The notes beneath the pieces were generated by a model. The model saw only the letters and a program-made list of their open reading frames with translations. It did not search any database and was not told where the DNA came from. Positions 9,875 to 18,868 of a stretch of 64,000 bases of DNA are shown piece by piece; the first letter of the stretch is position 1; the number at the start of each line of letters is the position of its first letter. Source of the stretch: Myxococcus guangdongensis (GTDB lineage: Bacteria; Myxococcota; Myxococcia; Myxococcales; Myxococcaceae). The position numbers and the translations under genes were made by a program. The stretch covers positions 434,001 to 498,000 of the forward strand of contig NZ_JAJVKW010000001.1 of assembly GCF_024198255.1 (NCBI RefSeq). The letters run 5' to 3'.

Positions 9875-9984
9875 CGTCGTCTCCTGTCGTGACGACACCG
9901 GGACGTCCGCCCCGGCATCGAATGGTGCGCGGGAAGCTAGTCACGACCCGCCAACTGCCAAGTGCTCACTGGCGGGCTTTCACG

Positions 9985-10353
9985 TCAGAAGGTGCAGTAC
10001 CCGTTCGACCCGCACGTCCCCTGGAGCCCCTCGCAGACGCAGTTCCAGTCCCCGCCGCAGCGCATCCCGGGGCACACCTGGGGCGTGGGCCCACCTCCGC
10101 CTCCACCACCGCCCGGGTCCGGGTAGGTGTACACGCAGTAGTTGTTCTCGCAGACCGCCGTGAGGGCCTCGGGGCAGTTCCACGCGCAAACCCAGTCGTC
10201 GCCGCAGCGGGCGCGCCCGCACGTGAGCAACGAGGCCCCGGTCTCCTCATCACAGGCCAGCGCCTGCTCCTCGGGAGCCTCGGCCCCCGCGACGAAGGCG
10301 AAGGACAACAACACGGCGACGACCCACGGATACGACGCGCGACGCGATGACAT
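9985..10353 (-). CDS. Secreted Cys-rich small protein with poly-Gly linker
   Basis: A 122-residue protein with AAGGAG six bases before the ATG. A signal peptide (MSSRRASYPWVVAVLLSFAFVAG) precedes two similar Cys-rich halves: CGRARCGDDWVCAWNC...CENNYCVY and CPGMRCGGDWNCVCEGL...CGSNGYCTF. They are separated by a PDPG and eight-Gly linker. The duplicated CxxxxCGxDWxC pattern suggests a disulfide-stabilised tandem domain exported beyond the inner membrane. The family is not recognised. A toxin-like, inhibitor or surface adhesive role are all possible. Confidence 0.75.
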   Translation of the reverse strand: MSSRRASYPWVVAVLLSFAFVAGAEAPEEQALACDEETGASLLTCGRARCGDDWVCAWNCPEALTAVCENNYCVYTYPDPGGGGGGGGPTPQVCPGMRCGGDWNCVCEGLQGTCGSNGYCTF

Positions 10354-10438
10354 GCACGGCTCCTTCGGGTGAACCGCGCGAGCCTCCGCGACCCGCGCGG
10401 GACGACGTGAACCTCTTTCGACGGCGACACCGCGGACG

Positions 10439-11173
10439 TCAGGGCGTGGAGCCCACCACGGGCTCGGCGCCGGAGCGCCACCGCGCCACGGCCTCCGCGT
10501 CGAGCGACTCCACCTCATCGGGCCGCTGCGTCTTCGAGCAGCGCACGCCCCCGTCGTTCTTCAGCGCCAGCGGGTCCCTCGCGAACACCATGAACCCGGT
10601 CTCACCACCGGGCTCCACACGCGACACCACGTAGAGGTTCTCCGAGGGTGCGCGGGTCTCCGGGTCCAGGAGCAAGGCCCTCGGAATGTCCACGAGGGGC
10701 GTCCCCGCCTCGAGCCGCGCCAAGGCCGCGTGGCACAGGCCCCGCGAGTTCCACGCGCGCTCCATCCGCCAGCGCGGCCACGAGCTGCGCACCAGGTCCT
10801 CGCGTCCCGCCATCAACCAGCCCACGTGATGGCCGATGCCCACCGCCGCCATCGTCGCGCCGAAGAACAGCACCAGGAGCAGCAGCAGCGACACGCTCCA
10901 GCGCACGCGCCACGCGCCCGCCTCCGCTTGGAGCTGACGCCACAGCCACCGCAGGAACAGGTGCGAGCCCACCGCGAGAATCCCCGCCACCAGCAGCGCC
11001 TCGCCGATGGCGCCCCACCGGAACGTCACCGACGGCCCCACGCTTTGCAGGAAGCCCAGCCACCCGAAGGCGAGCAGGAAGGGCACCTGCAGCACCCACG
11101 ACTGGCCGATGAAGAGGAAGAACACCAGCGTCAGGAGGAAGGTCCCCATCAGGACCTTCTTGAGCGGCTTCAT
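10439..11173 (-). CDS. Membrane protein, 244 residues
   Basis: Three strongly hydrophobic stretches in the N-terminal half (about residues 10-45, 55-75 and 92-125) are followed by a soluble C-terminal domain with a SENLYVVSRVEPGGETGFMVF strand pair. The start codon overlaps the upstream gene's stop (ATGA), so the two are co-translated. I do not recognise the family. The pair resembles a two-component inner-membrane module with soluble domains on one face. Confidence 0.75.
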   Translation of the reverse strand: MKPLKKVLMGTFLLTLVFFLFIGQSWVLQVPFLLAFGWLGFLQSVGPSVTFRWGAIGEALLVAGILAVGSHLFLRWLWRQLQAEAGAWRVRWSVSLLLLLVLFFGATMAAVGIGHHVGWLMAGREDLVRSSWPRWRMERAWNSRGLCHAALARLEAGTPLVDIPRALLLDPETRAPSENLYVVSRVEPGGETGFMVFARDPLALKNDGGVRCSKTQRPDEVESLDAEAVARWRSGAEPVVGSTP

Positions 11174-11853
11174 GGCGCGCCTCCCCGCGCCAGCGCGCGG
11201 TGGATGTCACCGATGGGCATCCGCCGGATGTCCCCATCCGTGAAGAGCACCCAGCGCTCCTTGCCGAACAGGCCCGGCTCGTACGCCAGCGGCGCGGAGG
11301 GCGCGTCCGCCTTCTGTCCCCCCACGTAGATGAAGTGCAGCCCGGAGTCCCCCACCACCTTCCAGCGCGCGGCTGGCAGCTCCGTGCCCAAGTCGTTCAC
11401 CGGGAAGGCGTGGCCATTCGCCTGGGCATGCGCCCACAGCGCCGTGCGCAGCTCCTCCAGCCGTTGGCGCCGCGCCTGCGACACCAGCTCCGTGTCGGCG
11501 GGGAGCTTCGCCTGCGTGAGCTGGTACGTGGCGCCCGTCTTCTCCCAGGCCCCCGGCGTCATCAGCTCGCGTCCGCCGGCAATCATCGACAGGACGAGCT
11601 GGAAGGCCAGCCCCACCAGGAACACCAGCGCGAGCGCCGCGCCGAAGCCGAGCCTCGGCAGCCTGGGCACATCGCGCCGCAGCCGGTTCCACAGCGCCCA
11701 CACGCCCGCGGACACCCCCACGAAGACAGCGATGAAGAAGGAGATGGCCTCCAATCGCTGCTCGGCGAGCTCCGTGAGCAGGAAGTTCGGCATGCCGGCC
11801 AGGGCCACCGCCGGGCTCAGGACGAACAGGAGGACAAGGAGTCGCGAGCGCAC
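11170..11853 (-). CDS. Membrane protein with pseudopilin-like C-terminal domain
   Basis: A 227-residue protein from a GTG start, with a signal or first membrane segment (VRSRLLVLLFVLSPAVALA). Two further membrane helices follow (about 35-55 and 70-90). The soluble C-terminal domain has QARRQRLEELRTALWAHAQANG, then HFIYVGGQ and WVLFTDGDIRRM. The helix-then-sheet order and the terminal F-x-DG motif resemble the periplasmic part of type II-secretion-like pseudopilins, but the N-terminus is not a prepilin signal. It is the first gene of a two-gene operon with the next membrane gene. Function unknown; an earlier start cannot be excluded. Confidence 0.65.
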   Translation of the reverse strand: MRSRLLVLLFVLSPAVALAGMPNFLLTELAEQRLEAISFFIAVFVGVSAGVWALWNRLRRDVPRLPRLGFGAALALVFLVGLAFQLVLSMIAGGRELMTPGAWEKTGATYQLTQAKLPADTELVSQARRQRLEELRTALWAHAQANGHAFPVNDLGTELPAARWKVVGDSGLHFIYVGGQKADAPSAPLAYEPGLFGKERWVLFTDGDIRRMPIGDIHRALARGGAP

Positions 11854-12011
11854 GGCCGCCAGTCTGCCCCGCCTGCCCGACAGGAATCCAACCAGGGAGC
11901 GGAGCGACCGCGGCGACCGGCGGCCCGGGGCATCACCGAGGAGGCCCTCCGCGTTGAACCCAAGGGCACACGCGAGACGGGGTGACATCCACCCCATGAG
12001 AGGGGCTGGCG

Positions 12012-12746
12012 ATGCGCACGTGGAATCCATCCTGGCGCTGGCTGCGCGCGGGCGGCGTGGGCGCGCTGCTGACCGTGGTCGGCTGCGCGACGGGGAGCGA
12101 GCAGTTCGGTCCCCAGGTGAAGGGCAGCGCCACGACGTTGAGCAGCAACGTGTCCATCTACCGCGACCTGCTGTCGCCCTATGGCGACTGGTTCGAGGTC
12201 CCCGAGGTGGGCTGGGTCTGGAAGCCGTACGAAGAGCAGGTCGGCCGCGACTTCGTGCCCTACGCCACCTTCGGACAGTGGCGGCTGAGCGACTGGGGCT
12301 GGACGTTCGACACGGATTTGGAATGGGGCTGGGCGGCCTTCCACTACGGCCGCTGGTTCGTGACGCCCGCCCACGGCTGGGTGTGGTGGCCCGACGACGA
12401 GTGGGCACCTTCCTGGGTGGACTGGCGCTGGGGAGATGGCCACATCGGCTGGCAGCCCCAACCCCTGCCCGGCCAGCAAGTGCGGCGCCCATGGACCTTC
12501 GTGGCGTCGGGTGACTTCGTGAGCCCCGACGTCAGCCGCTTCCTGGTGCCGCCGGACCAGGAGACGACGCTCGTGAGCAAGACGGAGCCGGTGGGCGAGC
12601 GGGTGACGGGGCGCACGGGCCAGTGGAACGCGGGGCCCCCGGGTGAGGAGGTCGCGCAGGTGCTCGGTGCGCCGGTGCCGCGCACCGGGCCGCTCGCGCC
12701 GCCCACGGGACAACCTCCGCTCACCGACTCCTCCGCGTCACGCTGA
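12012..12746 (+). CDS. DUF6600-type lipoprotein
   Basis: A 244-residue lipoprotein with lipobox VVGC at residue 25. The body is rich in Trp, Gly and Asp and carries the repeated signature of the DUF6600 family: SPYGDWFEVPEVGWVWKP, then FGQWRLSDWGWTF, FHYGRWFVTPAHGWVWWP and WRWGDGHIGWQP. Such proteins are envelope-associated and have no assigned activity. The Pro/Thr-rich tail (about 200-244) is probably disordered. The gene ends tail-to-tail with the desaturase gene, with a 9-bp overlap of the coding ends. Confidence 0.85.
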   Translation: MRTWNPSWRWLRAGGVGALLTVVGCATGSEQFGPQVKGSATTLSSNVSIYRDLLSPYGDWFEVPEVGWVWKPYEEQVGRDFVPYATFGQWRLSDWGWTFDTDLEWGWAAFHYGRWFVTPAHGWVWWPDDEWAPSWVDWRWGDGHIGWQPQPLPGQQVRRPWTFVASGDFVSPDVSRFLVPPDQETTLVSKTEPVGERVTGRTGQWNAGPPGEEVAQVLGAPVPRTGPLAPPTGQPPLTDSSASR

Positions 12747-13790
12747 CGCGAGAGGGCCGGACACGTGCTCCCGCGTCGCGACGGGCGCGACGACCGGCCG
12801 CCACGCGTCGCCGTAGCGCACCATCCGCCCCAGCGCCGGGTCCCACAGGTTCAGCCGCAGGCAGCCGATGATGTCGCGCGGGCTCAGCGTGGTGACGTGG
12901 GGCGACTGCAGCTCGGGGATGGCGGCCATCGCCTCCGGCAGCCGGTAGAACGGGATGCGCGGGTTGAGGTGGTGCACGTGGTGGTAGCCGATGTTTCCGG
13001 TGAACCACGCCATCACCTTGCCGCAGCGCAGGTAGCTGGAGGCCTCCAGCGCCGCGTCCGCGTGCGTCCATTCGGACTCCGGCAGGATGCTCACCTGGTC
13101 GAAGTTGTGCTGCGAATAGAACAGGTACGTGCCCAGCGCGTACGCGAGGACCAGCGGTCCCAGGAAGGCGAACAGGTACACCGCCGGCCCGAAGAAGACG
13201 CACAGGCCCACCGACAGCGCCGCGTGGACGAACAGCGCCAGCCCCGACGTCCAATAGCGCTTCGGGTCCTTCACGAAGGGCGCCAGGCACAGGCTGTAGA
13301 GGAACGCGGTGAAGTAGCCCAGGAGGATGGTCACCGGATGGCGCTCCACGCGGTAGCCCAGCCGCTGCCATCCCGAGGCCTGACGCCACTGCTCGGTGGT
13401 CCACGTGACGAAGGTGCCCGCGGAGTCCGCCGCGATGCGCGCCGTGTTCGCGTGGTGGTGGTTGTGCGTCTCGTTCCAGATGCGCGCGGGCGTGAGCGTC
13501 AGGATGCCCTGCACGTGGAACAGCACCCGCGCCCACTTCGACGTGGGCAGCAGCGCGCCGTGCATCGCGTCGTGGAAGAGGATGAAGGCGCGGATGAGGA
13601 CGAGCGCCTCCAGCACCGCGCCCACCACCTTGAGGGGCCACCAGGGCGCGGCCACCGCCAGCGTCACCGCCGCCGCGAGCGCGGCATAGGTGGCCACCAC
13701 GTTCCATCCCGAGCGCGCCACCTCCTGCGTGGCGAAGGGACGGGTCCTGGCGATGAGCTCCTTGCTCGAGAGCGGCGCGGCGCGGTCCAT
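12738..13790 (-). CDS. Membrane fatty acid desaturase
   Basis: A 350-residue desaturase/hydroxylase of the FA_desaturase superfamily. The three His boxes for the di-iron centre are present: HDAMH (73-77), HNHHH (109-113) and HHVHH (about 288-292). They are separated by pairs of hydrophobic helices (about 35-70, 160-185 and 190-225). It introduces a double bond into an acyl chain or carotenoid-like substrate in the inner membrane using O2 and reducing power. It begins at ATG 13790 with AGGAG upstream. No electron-transfer partner lies beside it. Substrate and position specificity cannot be read. Confidence 0.93.
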   Translation of the reverse strand: MDRAAPLSSKELIARTRPFATQEVARSGWNVVATYAALAAAVTLAVAAPWWPLKVVGAVLEALVLIRAFILFHDAMHGALLPTSKWARVLFHVQGILTLTPARIWNETHNHHHANTARIAADSAGTFVTWTTEQWRQASGWQRLGYRVERHPVTILLGYFTAFLYSLCLAPFVKDPKRYWTSGLALFVHAALSVGLCVFFGPAVYLFAFLGPLVLAYALGTYLFYSQHNFDQVSILPESEWTHADAALEASSYLRCGKVMAWFTGNIGYHHVHHLNPRIPFYRLPEAMAAIPELQSPHVTTLSPRDIIGCLRLNLWDPALGRMVRYGDAWRPVVAPVATREHVSGPLASA

Positions 13791-14103
13791 GGACGGAGGG
13801 CTCCTGAAGGGGTGTGGCCGGCGAGGGCAGACGCCGGAGTCGACGGGCCTGCTTGTCTCATCGCCATGTCACGCGTGAGTCAGCCCGCGACGCATGCGCC
13901 CACCAGGGCGGTCATGACGCAGTGCCCCTTCCATTCCCTCGGGACTGTGGACTCGTGCACGGTGTCGGGCCCCCGCGCCTCCCACACCCGAGCGGCGGCC
14001 ACCCTCCAGGCAGGGGACCGGAGCGGGGCCTGGCTTCCCGGCGGGTTCGGGTAGAAACAGCCACCGCTGCCTGTTAGGTCCAGACGTACGCCAAGGAGCA
14101 GCC
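13791..14103. other. Intergenic region between divergent desaturase and FBP-domain genes
   Basis: About 310 bp with no convincing gene. It should hold both promoters. I see no good -35/-10 pair, only a small inverted repeat (CCAGGC...GCCTGG near 14005-14032) and, at its right end, the AAGGAG ribosome site of the next gene. Confidence 0.5.
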
Positions 14104-14574
14104 GTGTTCCGATTCGAGTCCGACCGGGACCTCATCGAGTCCTTCCGCCCGAGAGACCTCCGCGTCATGGAGATGCCGCCGGGCCTCACCTTCCCCTTGT
14201 TCGTCCGCGACTACCTGGCCTGGACGGAGACGTCCGGCCTCCGGGTGTACCTCATCTTCTCCGCGCCCGGCAGCCGCCAGCCTATCGGCATCATCTTCCG
14301 ACGGGACTCGATGGGCGGGGAGAACGTCACCCGCATGTGCGAGTGGTGCCACCACTCCGGCGCGTCGAGCGAGGTGACCATGCTCACCACCGATGTGACG
14401 AACAAGCGCCGGGTGGGCATCAGCCTGTGCGCGGACCTCCAATGCAAGGAGCGCCTGGAGGACGCGGCCAACCGCGCCGGCCGCCACACGCTGGAGGCCC
14501 TGGAGCAGCTCCGCGCCCGGATGTTCCGCTTCGCCAACGAGGCGCTCGGCATCGAGCTCGAGCCCGCCGCCTGA
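14104..14574 (+). CDS. FBP-domain protein (FusB-like treble-clef zinc finger, EF-G binding)
   Basis: A 156-residue protein starting at GTG with AAGGAG six bases upstream. The C-terminal half has the treble-clef zinc site, CEWC (Cys79/Cys82) and CADLQC (Cys109/Cys114). It is flanked by the conserved pattern GENVTRMCEWCH ... GISLCADLQCKERL typical of FBP/FusB-type domains. FusB proteins bind elongation factor G and rescue stalled or fusidic-acid-locked ribosomes; a similar translation-factor role is likely but unproven for this subgroup. It converges on the response-regulator operon, with 10 bp between stop codons. Confidence 0.85.
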   Translation: MFRFESDRDLIESFRPRDLRVMEMPPGLTFPLFVRDYLAWTETSGLRVYLIFSAPGSRQPIGIIFRRDSMGGENVTRMCEWCHHSGASSEVTMLTTDVTNKRRVGISLCADLQCKERLEDAANRAGRHTLEALEQLRARMFRFANEALGIELEPAA

Positions 14575-14584
14575 CGCCCTCGCG

Positions 14585-16084
14585 CTACCCCGCGGAGGCG
14601 CTCGCGCGCTGGACCTGGGGCACGCCCGGCAACATGGGTGCCGGGTTGAGGGCCTGGACCAGCAGCGCTCGCAGCGCCTCGCCCAGGTCATCCACCACGC
14701 TCAGCACGCCCGCCGGGGAGCCCTGGAGGCTCGGCGGCACGTCCAGCCCCACCACCACGACGGGCATGCGCGCCTCCCAGGCCAGGTAGTGCGCCAGGCC
14801 CACGGCCGGCTCGGACACGTCCAAGAGCAGCGCGCCCACGGCGCCCGCGCTGAAGGGCCGCCACAAGGGCCGCGCGGCCTCGGCGGGAGGCAGCACGCAG
14901 AAGTCCAGCCGCAGCACCTCGCTGAGCACCAGCCGCCCCAGCGTGCCAAAGCCGCTCTTCACCGCGGTGGGCTCCGCCGACAGGGCCTCCAGCCCCGGCA
15001 CGCGCGCCATGATTCGCCGCGCCGCCGCCGCGCCGCTGCCGCACACGAAGACCTTGGCGGTGGCCACCTTCGCCGGCGCCTTGGTGCGCAAGATTCGACC
15101 GCGCAGGGCGTGCACCTCGGCGGCGCCCAGCAGCTCGCCCGCGTTCGCGTCCGTGCCCGCCGCGTCCGCCAGCCTCGCCACGCCCCGCTGCATCAGCGTG
15201 GACAGCACGCCCAGCACTTCCAGGTCCGTGGCGGGCGCCAGGTCCAGCACCTCGCCCAGGGCCCGGGGCTGGCGCAGCAGGTCCACCACCTGCGCCGTCA
15301 CCGGGTGCTGGTCCTGCTGCAGCGCCAGGTCCGGCGCGAGCATCAGCCGCGTGTGGCGCGGAGGCAGGCCCGGCAAGAGCCGGTTCACCTCGTCCGACTG
15401 GCGCATGCCCTCCAGCAGCGCGTCGTCCATGGCGCGGTTGATGCGCGCCTTCCCGGGGTTGCCGCCCGGCGAGAAGGTGAAGGTGCCGTCCCCCCAGGCC
15501 AGGAGGCGGAACAGGGCCTTCTCCCCTTCCACGCGGCCCAGCTTCGAGTTGACGGGGCGGCCCTCCACGACGTGGATTTCACCGCGCTCGTTGCCGCGCT
15601 CCAGCGACAGCTTGCCGCTGCGCCGGTTCATGCCGAGCAGCTGCATCAGGTCCGGGATGCTCAGCTGGCTGAGCGAGCCTTCGATTTCCTGCTGCTCGAC
15701 CTTGAGGTCCTTGGCCGCCTCGTTGCGCCGGAAGATGTGCTCGATGCGGCTGAGCACCTCGTCCAGGTTGAAGGGCTTGCGCAGGTAGCCGTCGCGCAGG
15801 CCCCGGTAGCGGTCGCCGTCGAAGCTGGACGTGGTGAGGACGACGGGGATGTCCTCGGTGCGCGGGTTGGTGCGCAGAATCTGGATGAAGGTGCGCGCCT
15901 CCAGCAGCCGACAGTGCTCGTCGAACAGCGTGAGGTCCGGGTGGCGCAGCACCGCCACCTCCAGCGCCCGCGAGCCATCCGGCGCGTAGTGCACCTGATA
16001 CCCCTTGGTGCGCAGCGCGCGGGACAGCGCGCGCACGGACTCGAGGTCGGGGTCGGCGATGAGAATCTTGCGCACCTGGGCCAC
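14585..16084 (-). CDS. Receiver-DUF4388 protein with degenerate GTPase-like C-terminal domain
   Basis: A 499-residue protein, last gene of a four-gene operon. Residues 1-120 form a response-regulator receiver with Asp11, phospho-acceptor Asp55 (LTLFDEH) and Lys near LRKPFN. Residues about 138-225 are a DUF4388/PATAN-type domain (IEGSLSQLSIPDLMQLLGM ... GKLSLERG). The C-terminal 150 residues look like a small-GTPase fold that has lost its P-loop: FVCGSGAAAARRIM stands where GxxxxGK(S/T) should be, and VVVVGLDV where NKxD should be. A cytosolic signalling adaptor is likely. DUF4388 proteins are abundant in myxobacteria and several act in motility and polarity. The gap to the upstream gene is 19 bp. 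Confidence 0.85.
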   Translation of the reverse strand: MAQVRKILIADPDLESVRALSRALRTKGYQVHYAPDGSRALEVAVLRHPDLTLFDEHCRLLEARTFIQILRTNPRTEDIPVVLTTSSFDGDRYRGLRDGYLRKPFNLDEVLSRIEHIFRRNEAAKDLKVEQQEIEGSLSQLSIPDLMQLLGMNRRSGKLSLERGNERGEIHVVEGRPVNSKLGRVEGEKALFRLLAWGDGTFTFSPGGNPGKARINRAMDDALLEGMRQSDEVNRLLPGLPPRHTRLMLAPDLALQQDQHPVTAQVVDLLRQPRALGEVLDLAPATDLEVLGVLSTLMQRGVARLADAAGTDANAGELLGAAEVHALRGRILRTKAPAKVATAKVFVCGSGAAAARRIMARVPGLEALSAEPTAVKSGFGTLGRLVLSEVLRLDFCVLPPAEAARPLWRPFSAGAVGALLLDVSEPAVGLAHYLAWEARMPVVVVGLDVPPSLQGSPAGVLSVVDDLGEALRALLVQALNPAPMLPGVPQVQRASASAG

Positions 16085-16103
16085 GACGGCGCTCCGCTTC
16101 GTA

Positions 16104-17954
16104 TCAGTAGGGCTGCAGGTCGTACTCGGCCTGCAGCTTGGAGATGAGCCCGTCCACCACCGCGGTGTCCGAGGTGTGGAAGCCCCACGTCGCGCCGCGT
16201 CCCCGCCGCTGGATGAGCGCGTACGCCGCGCTCTCCGACAGCCAGAGGATGAACTCGTGCCGCGACACCCGCTCGTCGCCCTCCAGGAACACCGGCGTCA
16301 GCGCGGGGTGCGACTCCAAATCCATGCGCCGGCCCAAGAGGTAGATGCGCGAGGACAAGTCCGGCGGCGCGGACTCCAGCCCCGCGGCGATGGGCAGGTC
16401 CGAGCGAATCTCCGGCCCGCCCACGTACAACAGGCCGCGCGAGCCTGGGTCTCGCATCAGCTCGCGGGCGATCTCCGCCTGCAGCTCGTCGAAGAGCACG
16501 TCCGCCACCTTGCCCCGACGGCTGGGCTCGGCGCGGTCATCCACCGGCAGCTTGGGGCTGTTGGGGGTGCCGAGCAGCAGGTCCACCTCGTCCCAGAACG
16601 GCAGCCCGTCCAGCATCAGCCGCCGCTGCAGCGACGCGCGGCGCTCGTCCATGCGGCGCCGGCAGCGGTGCACCAGCTCGTCGAAGTCCTCCCCGTCCTT
16701 GGGGAAGGTGCTCGCGCCGCCCACCAGCGCCAGGGGCAGCCGCTGCTCCACGTCCTGGACCTCGGGCTCCTCGCGCACCGCCGCCACCGCGCGGCGCACG
16801 AACATCATGGCCCCGAAGAAGTCCGTCTCCGGCAGCAGCAGGTAGAACTCCTGGTCGCTCGCCTTCGCGATGACGTCCGAGTCGCGGATGATCTTGCTGA
16901 GCGCCTTGATGATGCCGCGCACGGCCTTCTTCGCGTCCGCCGCGCCCTGCCGCACCCGCACCAGCGGCAGGTTGTCGATGGAGAACGTGAGCAGGGAGAA
17001 GGTGCGGCCGTAGCGCCGGGCCTTGTAGATCTCCTTGGACGCGTAGTCGGTGAAGTAGCTGAGGTTGTAGGCCGCCGTCTCGCGGTCCCGCAGGCCCAGC
17101 CGCTGCAGGGCCATCATCCGCCGGCCGTTCTTCACGCCCACTGCGGCGAAGTCCGCCAGCACGCGCGCGTCGCGGGAGTGCTCCTGACGGAAGTCCCCGG
17201 CCAGCGGGTCCGACAGCTGCGCCAGGCCCACGATTTCTCCCGTGGCCATCAGCGGCACGTACAACACCGCCGAGCGCTCGTCCCTGGCGAACCAGGGCTG
17301 CGCGTCCTTGAGCCGGCCCGCCAGCGGCCCCTCGGGGCTCATGCGCTCGGCGAGGAACTGCTTGTCGAGCAGGCCCCGGTACGCGCGCAGCACCAGGTCC
17401 CCCCGGTCATCCAGCACCCACAGCGCGGCGCTCTGCGCGTCGCACACCGCGGACAGCTCCGAGATGATGCGCTCCTGCAGCCACTCCAAATCCGACTGGG
17501 AGATGAGCTCCAGGCAGCGCTGGTGCAGGTTGTGGAAGCGCGCGAACTCCATGTTCTCGTCGCGCAGCTGCGCCCGCTCCTTGCGCAGGGCGGCGCGCTC
17601 CAGGGCGCGGTCCACCGCGAGCACCAGGTCGGCTTCGTCCACGGGCTTGGCCAGACAGTCCGCCGCGCCCGAGCGCAGCGCCATCTCCGAGCCCTTGATG
17701 TCGGTGCGCTGGCTGACCAGGATGACCTCCTGGTCCGGGTCCCTCTCGCGCAGGCGCGCGGTGAGCGCGAAGCCGTCCACGCCCGGCATCACCACGTCGG
17801 TGATGACCAGGTCGAAGGGCGTGCGGGCCGCCTCCTCGAGCGCGACCGTGCCGTTCTCCACGGCGACGACGCGGTGCCCATGACGGGCCAGCATGTCGCT
17901 GGCGAGCTGGCGGAAGAACAGGTCGTCGTCGACGACGAGAATGGGACCGGCCAC
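16104..17954 (-). CDS. Receiver-GAF-degenerate GGDEF response regulator
   Basis: A 616-residue protein from GTG 17954, 38 bp after dapF. The receiver (about 1-120) has DDD at 9-11, phospho-acceptor Asp53 (VITDVVMP) and Lys in LAKPVDE. A GAF domain spans about 150-290 (LWVLDDRGDLVLRAYRG ... LYVPLMATGEIVGL). The next domain is a diguanylate-cyclase fold whose active-site loop reads ASDQEFYLLLPETD instead of GG(D/E)EF, so it probably cannot make cyclic-di-GMP. A further uncharacterised 140-residue tail follows. It most likely acts as a phosphorylation-controlled scaffold or nucleotide-binding regulator. The start is the only plausible one downstream of dapF. Confidence 0.85.
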   Translation of the reverse strand: MAGPILVVDDDLFFRQLASDMLARHGHRVVAVENGTVALEEAARTPFDLVITDVVMPGVDGFALTARLRERDPDQEVILVSQRTDIKGSEMALRSGAADCLAKPVDEADLVLAVDRALERAALRKERAQLRDENMEFARFHNLHQRCLELISQSDLEWLQERIISELSAVCDAQSAALWVLDDRGDLVLRAYRGLLDKQFLAERMSPEGPLAGRLKDAQPWFARDERSAVLYVPLMATGEIVGLAQLSDPLAGDFRQEHSRDARVLADFAAVGVKNGRRMMALQRLGLRDRETAAYNLSYFTDYASKEIYKARRYGRTFSLLTFSIDNLPLVRVRQGAADAKKAVRGIIKALSKIIRDSDVIAKASDQEFYLLLPETDFFGAMMFVRRAVAAVREEPEVQDVEQRLPLALVGGASTFPKDGEDFDELVHRCRRRMDERRASLQRRLMLDGLPFWDEVDLLLGTPNSPKLPVDDRAEPSRRGKVADVLFDELQAEIARELMRDPGSRGLLYVGGPEIRSDLPIAAGLESAPPDLSSRIYLLGRRMDLESHPALTPVFLEGDERVSRHEFILWLSESAAYALIQRRGRGATWGFHTSDTAVVDGLISKLQAEYDLQPY

Positions 17955-17992
17955 GCGCTGTCTGACCCGGGTGCGAAGGGGGAGGTCGGAGG

Positions 17993-18844
17993 TTACCGGC
18001 CCCCAGCAAGCCCGACAACGCCCTCGAAGACGAAGGCGACCGGTCCCCGGAGGCGGATGTCGGACAGGTCGGCGGGCACGCGGATGCCCAGGTCGCCTCC
18101 CGGCAGGGTGACTCGCAGCCACGTCTCGGGGGGCAGTCGTCCGGCCAGCACCGCCGCCACCGCGGACGCGCACGCCCCGGTGCCACACGCCTGGGTGAGG
18201 CCACAGCCCCGCTCCCACACGACGACGGTGAGCCCGTCCTGCTCCACCCGGACGAACTCCACGTTGGTGCGGTCCTGGAAGGATGGGTGCCGCTCCAGCT
18301 CGGGCCCCAGCTTGGGCGCGTCCTCCAGCGGCCTGTCGAGCAGGACGAGGTGGGGGTTGCCCATGCTCACCGCGGACGCGCGCAGCTCGGGGTGTCCCGG
18401 CAGGGGGGAGTCCAGGAACGGACGCCCCGTGGCACCCGATGGGAGGTTGGGGGCCACGAGCCGTGCCGGCCCCATGGAAATGTCCACTGAGACCACCCCG
18501 CCGTCTCCGTAGCCGGGCATGCAGGTGAGCACTCCGGCGCCCGTCTCCACGTCGAGGCGCGCGGGCGTCTCTCCGGAGTGGTCGACCAGGTACTTCACGG
18601 CGCAGCGCAGGCCGTTGCCGCACATCTCCGCGATGCTGCCGTCCGCGTTGTGGACGACCATGCGGGCCAGGCCGTGCTCGGACGGCAGCAGCGACAGCAC
18701 CCCGTCCGCGCCGATGCCCAGGCGGCGGTCGCACATCCAGCGCGACGTGTCGGCGTCGATGTCCACCCCGGACCGACGACGGTCCAGGACGACGAAGTCA
18801 TTGCCCAGGCCCTGGTACTTGAAGATGCGCTCGCGGACGTCCAC
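17993..18844 (-). CDS. dapF: Diaminopimelate epimerase
   Basis: A 283-residue DapF that converts LL- to meso-diaminopimelate, the last shared step of lysine synthesis and the supply of the peptidoglycan cross-linking residue. Both catalytic cysteines are present, in EMCGNGLRC (Cys75) and ACGTGACA (about Cys221), with conserved GLGNDF and GNPHLV segments. It starts with GTG 18844, only 24 bp after the stop of the giant coiled-coil gene, and is followed by two regulator genes. The enzyme is canonical; what is unusual is the company it keeps. Confidence 0.97.
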   Translation of the reverse strand: MDVRERIFKYQGLGNDFVVLDRRRSGVDIDADTSRWMCDRRLGIGADGVLSLLPSEHGLARMVVHNADGSIAEMCGNGLRCAVKYLVDHSGETPARLDVETGAGVLTCMPGYGDGGVVSVDISMGPARLVAPNLPSGATGRPFLDSPLPGHPELRASAVSMGNPHLVLLDRPLEDAPKLGPELERHPSFQDRTNVEFVRVEQDGLTVVVWERGCGLTQACGTGACASAVAAVLAGRLPPETWLRVTLPGGDLGIRVPADLSDIRLRGPVAFVFEGVVGLAGGR

Positions 18845-18868
18845 GCACGCAATCCTAGTCGCGGAACG

